Positions 58,600 to 64,000 of a stretch of 64,000 nt of DNA are shown piece by piece. Under the pieces are notes generated by a model. That model had not been told where the DNA came from, did no database searches, and saw only the letters and a list, made by a program, of their open reading frames with translations. The position numbers were made by a program, and so were the translations under genes. The stretch lies in NCBI GenBank assembly GCA_030762895.1, contig CM061067.1:169134518-169198517 (forward strand), read 5' to 3'. This DNA is from Sophora flavescens (Eukaryota; Streptophyta; Magnoliopsida; Fabales; Fabaceae). Positions within the stretch are counted from its first letter, which is position 1, and every line of letters begins with the position of its first letter.

Positions 58600-58728
58600 G
58601 GGAGTTATAAAATGGATGAGTTGGTTTGAGGGAGGGACATATGGTTTGGAGTGATAAATAGGTCATGGGTTCAACTCCCCTACTGACATAACACTTTAAT
58701 TTACTAACATTTCACTATATAAAAAAAA
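58600..58728 (+). mobile_element. Possible SINE
   Basis: A B-box-like GGTTCAACTCC at 58668-58678, an A-box-like GATGAGTTGG about 50 bp before it, and an A-run at 58721-58728. Flanking duplications are not clear, so this is tentative. Confidence 0.3.
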
Positions 58729-58835
58729 TCTAACGCCCGAAATCTCTGTCTTATCCATTTTTATGATAACTTTAAACTCCATTTTGAAGAATTTTAAACA
58801 TCCAAACAGAGAAAAGAGAACTTATTACTTAAGAT

Positions 58836-59597
58836 TAGGGGTGTTCGCGGATTGGATTGGATCGGATCGATTTTGAGCTAAAAAGTCATCTGATCTAATG
58901 ATGAAAACATCGTGCGGTTTGGATTGGATCGGTTTGCTTCCTTAAAAAAATCCGATCCAATCTAATCCAATCAAATGCGGTTTGGATTGGATTGGATAAT
59001 TCGATTTTTGTCATACTTTATTTTTTTCTAATGTCAAGTGCCCCTTCTACTTATTTAATAATGGATAAAAGATAATCTTTGTTATAATTTGGGAGTTTGA
59101 GAAGAAAAAAATTATTGGTATTTTTTAGCACGTTCTTTTATATTAATTCTCTATATCTACTCCCACTTATCCTATTTTTTTCCTTGAATCGGCTACAAAT
59201 AAATTGTAGCTAATTATTTTTCAAATTTACTTAATTGTTTTTCTATTTTTCATGATTACTCAATCAATTATATATATGCTATGCATCAAAACTTTTAGTA
59301 AAATATAACTTCAAGAGATTAATATTTATTATAAATAGTCTTCTACATGTCATTACAACAAATATACTAAAGAGAACGAGGGACATAAAAGTATGAAGAA
59401 TAATGTTTAAATATGAGTAATACTATAATTTTAAAAATAGTAGTATATGTATATAATATATCGGTTTGGATTGGATTTCACTGTAGGATCCAAAATCCGA
59501 TCCAATCCAATAAAAAAATTGCGGTTTTTTCAATTTGTTCGGTTTTCGATTTTTCGGTTCGGTTTTTACGGTTTGAATCGGTTGATGAACACCCCTA
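58836..59597. mobile_element. hAT-like non-autonomous element J1
   Basis: Ends TAGGGGTGTTC and GAACACCCCTA are inverted repeats. A perfect 8-bp target duplication CTTAAGAT lies at 58828-58835 and 59598-59605. Subterminal regions are full of GGATTGGATCGG and CCGATCCAATCC words on both sides. 762 bp, non-coding. Confidence 0.9.
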
Positions 59598-59607
59598 CTT
59601 AAGATAG

Positions 59608-60144
59608 GGTTGGGCTAAGATGCACCACCCATATTTTGCACCACCCACTACACCATCCATATGTGACAAATTTTGGACCAATCAAATTGCCACATAAGTT
59701 TGGTCAAAATTTCAAACTTTCTAATTGTATTTCTACTGTAGTCAAATATATGAATACAATATAGTGTAGTATAGTATATGTACTCTTTGTATTCACAAAT
59801 TTAACCCATATTAAAATAATGTTTTTTGATAAAAAAAACTGATTATATTAAAAAATAATATTTTAATATGAATTAAAATAATGTTCTTTGTCAATAATAT
59901 TTTGCAATATAATCAGTTTTTTTAATCAAAAAATAATATTTTAATATGGGTTAAATTTACGAATATAAAGAGTACATATATTATACTACAATATACTGTA
60001 TTCATATAGTTTGACTACAGTATAATACAACTAGAAAGTTTGAAATTTTGACCAACCTATGTGACAAATTGATTGGCCCAAAATTTGCCACATGGGTGGT
60101 ATAGTGGGTGGTATAAAATGTGGGTGATGCATCATAACCACACC
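59608..60144. mobile_element. Foldback MITE K
   Basis: Two arms of about 240 bp are nearly perfect inverted repeats (left GATGCACCACCCATATTTTG, right the complement of GATGCATCACCCACATTTTA), with a short centre near 59880. It is about 537 bp, non-coding, and able to form a long hairpin. Flanks TACTTAAGAT and TTATTTAGAT agree at seven of ten bases, so it may be a Mutator-type MITE. Confidence 0.8.
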
Positions 60145-60514
60145 TTATTTAGATATCTATTCTCTTCCCTTCGCTTTTGCAGAAGTCATAACTCACAATT
60201 CATGCCGTTTTCATAAAATCTCCTTGAAGTTACCGAACTATCAAAAGATGCAGCATGTCTAAGTACCAAATACAATGAAAGAATAATGCAACAGCTAACC
60301 AGTATTCGGGGTAAACTTCATATATTTTTTTTATTATAAATCCACGATTTTGTGGTTGACATGAATAACTCTCTACTCTATCCAGTATGACAGAATCCCC
60401 CGGCCCCAAACAGCCACAGACAACAAATCAACTCGCAGCATTCCAATTTTAACAATCACGATGCACTTTAGTTCTAAATCAGAAGTAAAATAAATACTAG
60501 TACTTTAAAAGCAC
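60145..60514 (-). other. 3' flank of the DnaJ gene
   Basis: AT-rich, probably containing the 3' untranslated region; no other gene seen. Confidence 0.5.
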
Positions 60515-63262
60515 CTATCTTCTACGTTTTGACTCTTTCCGCATCTCTGCCACATAGCTCTCCATATTTGATTTCTCCCATAAGCGTCTTAGCACAAGAT
60601 CTTCCTTTGTTGCTTCATCTATTAATAAAAGGTCCAGGACCATTGAGATATATGCTGGCATGTAGGCTACGCAATGCATGTATAATCCAGAATAATAAAG
60701 CAAAACATAAAAGCAGGATGATTGTAACACATAAAATTCCTCTACTTCAGTAGTGCCTAAAAGAAGAAATTCATCACAGAGAAATTGTAGTTACCTATAT
60801 TTATCCATCTATCGTGAGGAATACCAAGGGACCTTTGAGTCAGATAAGAAGCATCTTCCCAGGAATAAGGGTGCTTTTTCATGTTGTATCTCCAAAACCA
60901 ACAGCCAGACCACAACAGCAACTGGATGGAGGACAGAACTAATTAGTATTTGCAGATAAAACAATATTAATTTTCAAGATTTAGCACTACTTGTGGGAAA
61001 GAATTTCATATATGTACACATCAAATCAAAAAAGAGTAACGAGAGCTTCAGGGTAAGTAACTGTAGTTTCCAAATCAAAGATTTGAGCTCTAACCTTGCC
61101 TAAAGTATAAGGTAAAAGAACAAAGCGGACACCAACAAGTTTCCATACGGACGCCTTTTCAGCTCCTGTTATCTGCAGGTCAAGATCTTTGCTGAGGTCT
61201 TCCTCCACTTTCCTGCATATACAGATCATCATGATGTGTCATTGTGTGTCAAAAGTAAAAGAAATTAAAGCCAATAAAAGCTTATTCTTATAAATCGTAG
61301 ATGAACTGGTTGAACAGAGGATGGAATAAGAGTTTGCGAGGAGGAAAACCAAATTGAATATGATATCATACTTGTCCATATTCTTCTGAGTCTTCTTCTT
61401 GTTTGTAACCCCTCCACTGCGTTCAAGTTCCAATGCCCTTAGTCTATTTTTATATGCAGGTGTCTTCTTGACCATGGCTACGGCCTAGACATAGAAAAGG
61501 CAGTGGAGTGAATCCAGATGTTTTAATCTTTAGAAATCATTTTTACCAATAACAGATAAAGCAATTTGCACAAAAATAACTGTTGTACATATCTTCTAAA
61601 GGCAACGCATTCGCACAGCCCTGATCTATTTCAAATCTTCACAGTGCATCTACAATTATAGATTACATTAAAACACTTTAGCAGGCAAAGACACCTGGAG
61701 TCATCGGACATGTATGATACAGACAATTTTCACTACAAAACTTGGGTTTTGGCAGCCCTCAACTTCAAGACCTAGCTTCGTTGCCAACAGATGGTCCACA
61801 AACAGACAATTTGGTTCTAAGCCCATAACCCATATGAAATGGTTCATAGCAAATCCAAAACCCTTACAACATTGTTCAGTTGTGCTGGGGACAAGTAGGA
61901 TGAACACAATATTTAACAGTTAACACCATATGTACAGCATTTAGCTTAGCTAGCATTTTAGGGCACAGTTATTGGATAATAAATAAATTCAATTGAAATT
62001 ATGATAGGTTAGTTAATTAGTTGATTCAGTTAGCTGGTAAGTTGACAAGTTAGTTACCTGACAGTTATAAGCTACTCATTTTACTTTGTGTATATAAACA
62101 CTTGTACTTTGTAAATCAAGAATGAATACAGTTCATTTGCTCAAACACTTTTAACAGTCACAGAGTAGGATAAACGCATAATTCAAACAAATACAAAGTG
62201 TGAACCTTATTGGCAATATAGTTGTATCAAGAGTTATGATATCCATAGCACAGTTTCATATCAGGAAGATGTTATAACAAATCAAAGGATAGTTAATATA
62301 TCACAGTACCTGATTATACCTTGTCGATTGGTTTAGATATTGGAAACCTGAAATTATAATAAGAAGACCAACCAACACAGCACGAGGATCCTGGCATGTA
62401 AAATATACCAATATTATAAAATCAGAATCAATGGTAAAAAATAATCAATGAATTAGAAATCTGAATCAAATTCAACAAAAAATTATTACTGGTTGCCACT
62501 GAAAATGAAAGAATTAGAAATCTCACCGTCTTGTGACCATAGTATGCACGATAATAACGAGCAGTGTTATAAAACACCTGTAATCAAAAGATGAAGATCC
62601 AGTTCTACATCAACGAATGTTAAAAGGATACGAGACTATAAGAAATCCTTAAATATAATTAGTTACCTCCTCTGGATGCGCAATTGCATAATCGTATTGT
62701 TCTCGCGTGGCCTCATCCTTCAAAATCTGCATACAAGTTAGCATAATCGTTATGTTGCTGTTATTCGCGTGCAAATGCAATTTGAGATGTAAAACTTGGA
62801 GTAGCATTCTATAAGAATAACCTCGTAAGCGTTGGCAATTTTAATAAAGAGCTTTCGTGATTCTGGATCAGGGTTTTTATCTGGATGACTGAATCCAACA
62901 GAAAGATAAATCAGAAAAAGGAAGGTAAAGAAAAAAAGAAAGAAAAGAAGTTAAGAAGAACTTGAAGAACTTACTGTTTGAGAGAGAGCTTGTAGTAAGC
63001 TTTCTTGATCTCCGAAGCATTAGCATTCTGAGAAACCCTACAAGTATAAAGAACAAAGAACAAATCAAGAAGATTAAGGGAAAAGAAATAAAGAAATGGG
63101 GAAGGAAAAGGAAGGTTAGCTAGCTGACCCAAGCAGATCGTAGCAATCGTCTTCGTCGCAGTAGATTGCGAGCGAAGGAGATATGGTGGTCAGAACAAGA
63201 AGCACCACGAGGAATGGGAATGCGGTTGCGCGCCACCGCGTCGGGGCCGGTGGCGGATTCAT
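60515..63262 (-). CDS. DnaJ-domain membrane chaperone (DNAJC25 / dnaJ 50 type)
   Basis: Ten exons on the minus strand with GT-AG introns: 63129-63262, 62975-63037, 62822-62888, 62667-62726, 62527-62577, 62310-62390, 61372-61484, 61095-61212, 60795-60921 and 60515-60618, total 918 bp, 305 residues. Residues 12-32 are a hydrophobic signal segment (FPFLVVLLVLTTISPSLA). The J domain starts at YCDEDDCYDLLGV (about 34-46) and has HPD at 67-69, the motif that stimulates Hsp70 ATPase. A membrane segment lies at about 129-145 (AVLVGLLIIISGFQYL) and a second one at about 216-240. The C-terminus is basic and ends KESKRRR. This is the layout of plant dnaJ 50 proteins, expected in the ER membrane. All phases agree and no lesion is seen, so it is probably functional. 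ATG at 63262 is chosen because it gives the signal segment. Confidence 0.93.
61968..62156 (+). mobile_element. Short copia-like solo LTR in intron 6 of the DnaJ gene
   Basis: A TATA-like GTGTATATAAACACTTGTAC (62088-62107), followed by AATGAATACAGTTCATTTGC, is typical of small copia LTRs. It ends TTTTAACA; its start has lost the first TG. Flanks GGCAC and GTCAC agree at four of five bases. Confidence 0.5.
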
Positions 63263-63432
63263 TTCGCTCCGGCGGAAGTAGGTGGCTTTCTACTTTGACC
63301 CAAACGAAAAACGAGAAAACGGCCTCGCTTTCAGTTTCACTGATGCTTCGAGAGCCCGAGTTAAATTGGAACTCCAACGACGACGTTTCCTTCTCTTCGC
63401 CAAAATTGGATGAGGGTATTTACTATTTATAT
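63263..63432 (-). promoter_or_regulatory. 5' region of the DnaJ gene
   Basis: Only 170 bp separate the start codon from transposon J2. No clear TATA box is seen here, so J2 sits at or inside the promoter. Confidence 0.4.
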
Positions 63433-64000
63433 TAGGGGTGTTCATCAACCGATCCAAACCGATTCAAACCGCAAAAACCAAACCGAAAACCGAAAAAATC
63501 GAAATTTTTTATTGGATTGGATCGGATTTTGGATCCTATAGTGAAATCCAATCCAAAAAGATCTATTATATACATATACTATTATTTTTGAAATTATAAT
63601 ATAACTCATACTTAAACATTATTCTTCATACTTTTATGTCCCTCGTTCTCTTTAATATTTTTGTTGGAATGACATATATAAGGCTATTTAGAATAAATAT
63701 TAATGTCTTGAAGTTATATTTTACTAAAAGTTTTGATGCATAGCATATATATAATTGATTGAGTAATCATGAAAAATAGGAAAACAATTAAGTGAATTTG
63801 AAAAATAATTAGCTACAATTTATTTGTAGCCGATTCAAGGAAAAAAATATGATAAGTGGGAGTAGATATAGAGAATTAATATAAAAGAACGTGTTAAAAA
63901 ATATCAATAATTTTGTTCTTCTCAAAATCTCAAATTAAAACGAAGATTATCTTTTATCCACTATTAAATAAGTAGAAAGGACACTTGACATTAGAAAAAA
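63433..64000. mobile_element. hAT-like element J2, cut by the window end
   Basis: Starts TAGGGGTGTTCATCAACCG, the reverse complement of the right end of J1, and stays similar to J1 in inverted orientation to the end of the window. The far end and target duplication are not visible. Confidence 0.85.

Noticed and set aside
1..64000. tRNA or rRNA genes
   Set aside because: I saw no cloverleaf-type sequence or rRNA-like block; the B-box-like word at 58668 is better explained by a possible SINE.

Overview
The window is nuclear DNA of a flowering plant, most likely a eudicot. It is AT-rich, its genes contain introns, and LTR retrotransposons, hAT/MULE-type DNA elements and an endogenous pararetrovirus fragment fill most of it. 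I cannot name the species. Only one intact host gene is visible: a DnaJ-type chaperone (minus strand, ten exons, 305 codons) at 60515-63262.

Layout. 1-6717: 3' part of a Tat-like non-autonomous LTR retrotransposon (family A, copy A1). It carries an intronless fragment of a TSO1/CPP-type (TCX) gene, a 65-bp tandem array, an antisense ORF, a nested solo LTR of family B and the 3' LTR. 6718-23343: an old mobile locus. It holds arrays of a GGACGAG-type motif in opposite orientation at its two sides, a pararetrovirus remnant, a viroplasmin-like ORF and a broken multi-exon Ulp1-protease-like gene, one exon of which is split by a 3.7-kb solo LTR. 23344-43414: a four-level nest. A 1.8-kb solo LTR (D) contains complete element A2 (24665-42916, repeat TGATA), which contains complete element B (26747-38810, repeat AAAAC, minus strand), whose LTR contains complete element C (31656-38295, repeat CGGCC). 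43415-49250: degenerate copia-like LTR, solo LTR G, and a decayed FAR1/MULE transposase. 49255-57259: a MULE-like element with a 9-bp target duplication, split by a third family A copy (A3, 49381-56337, minus strand). 57380-64000: two hAT-like elements, one foldback MITE and the start of a fourth element, all around the DnaJ gene.

The main point is family A. Three copies share the same LTR type, primer-binding site, 3' repeat region and antisense coiled-coil ORF, but none shows recognisable gag-pol. The slot between the primer-binding site and the 3' region holds host-gene sequence instead: an NFD4/nodulin-like transporter piece in A2 and A3, and a TCX piece in A1. This looks like a gene-fragment-capturing non-autonomous LTR retrotransposon family. 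B and C are also non-autonomous; C keeps gag and an Athila-type protease but lacks RT, RNase H and integrase.

All nesting boundaries were read by eye from target-site duplications and TG...CA ends. Family names rest on motif recognition, not on a database search.
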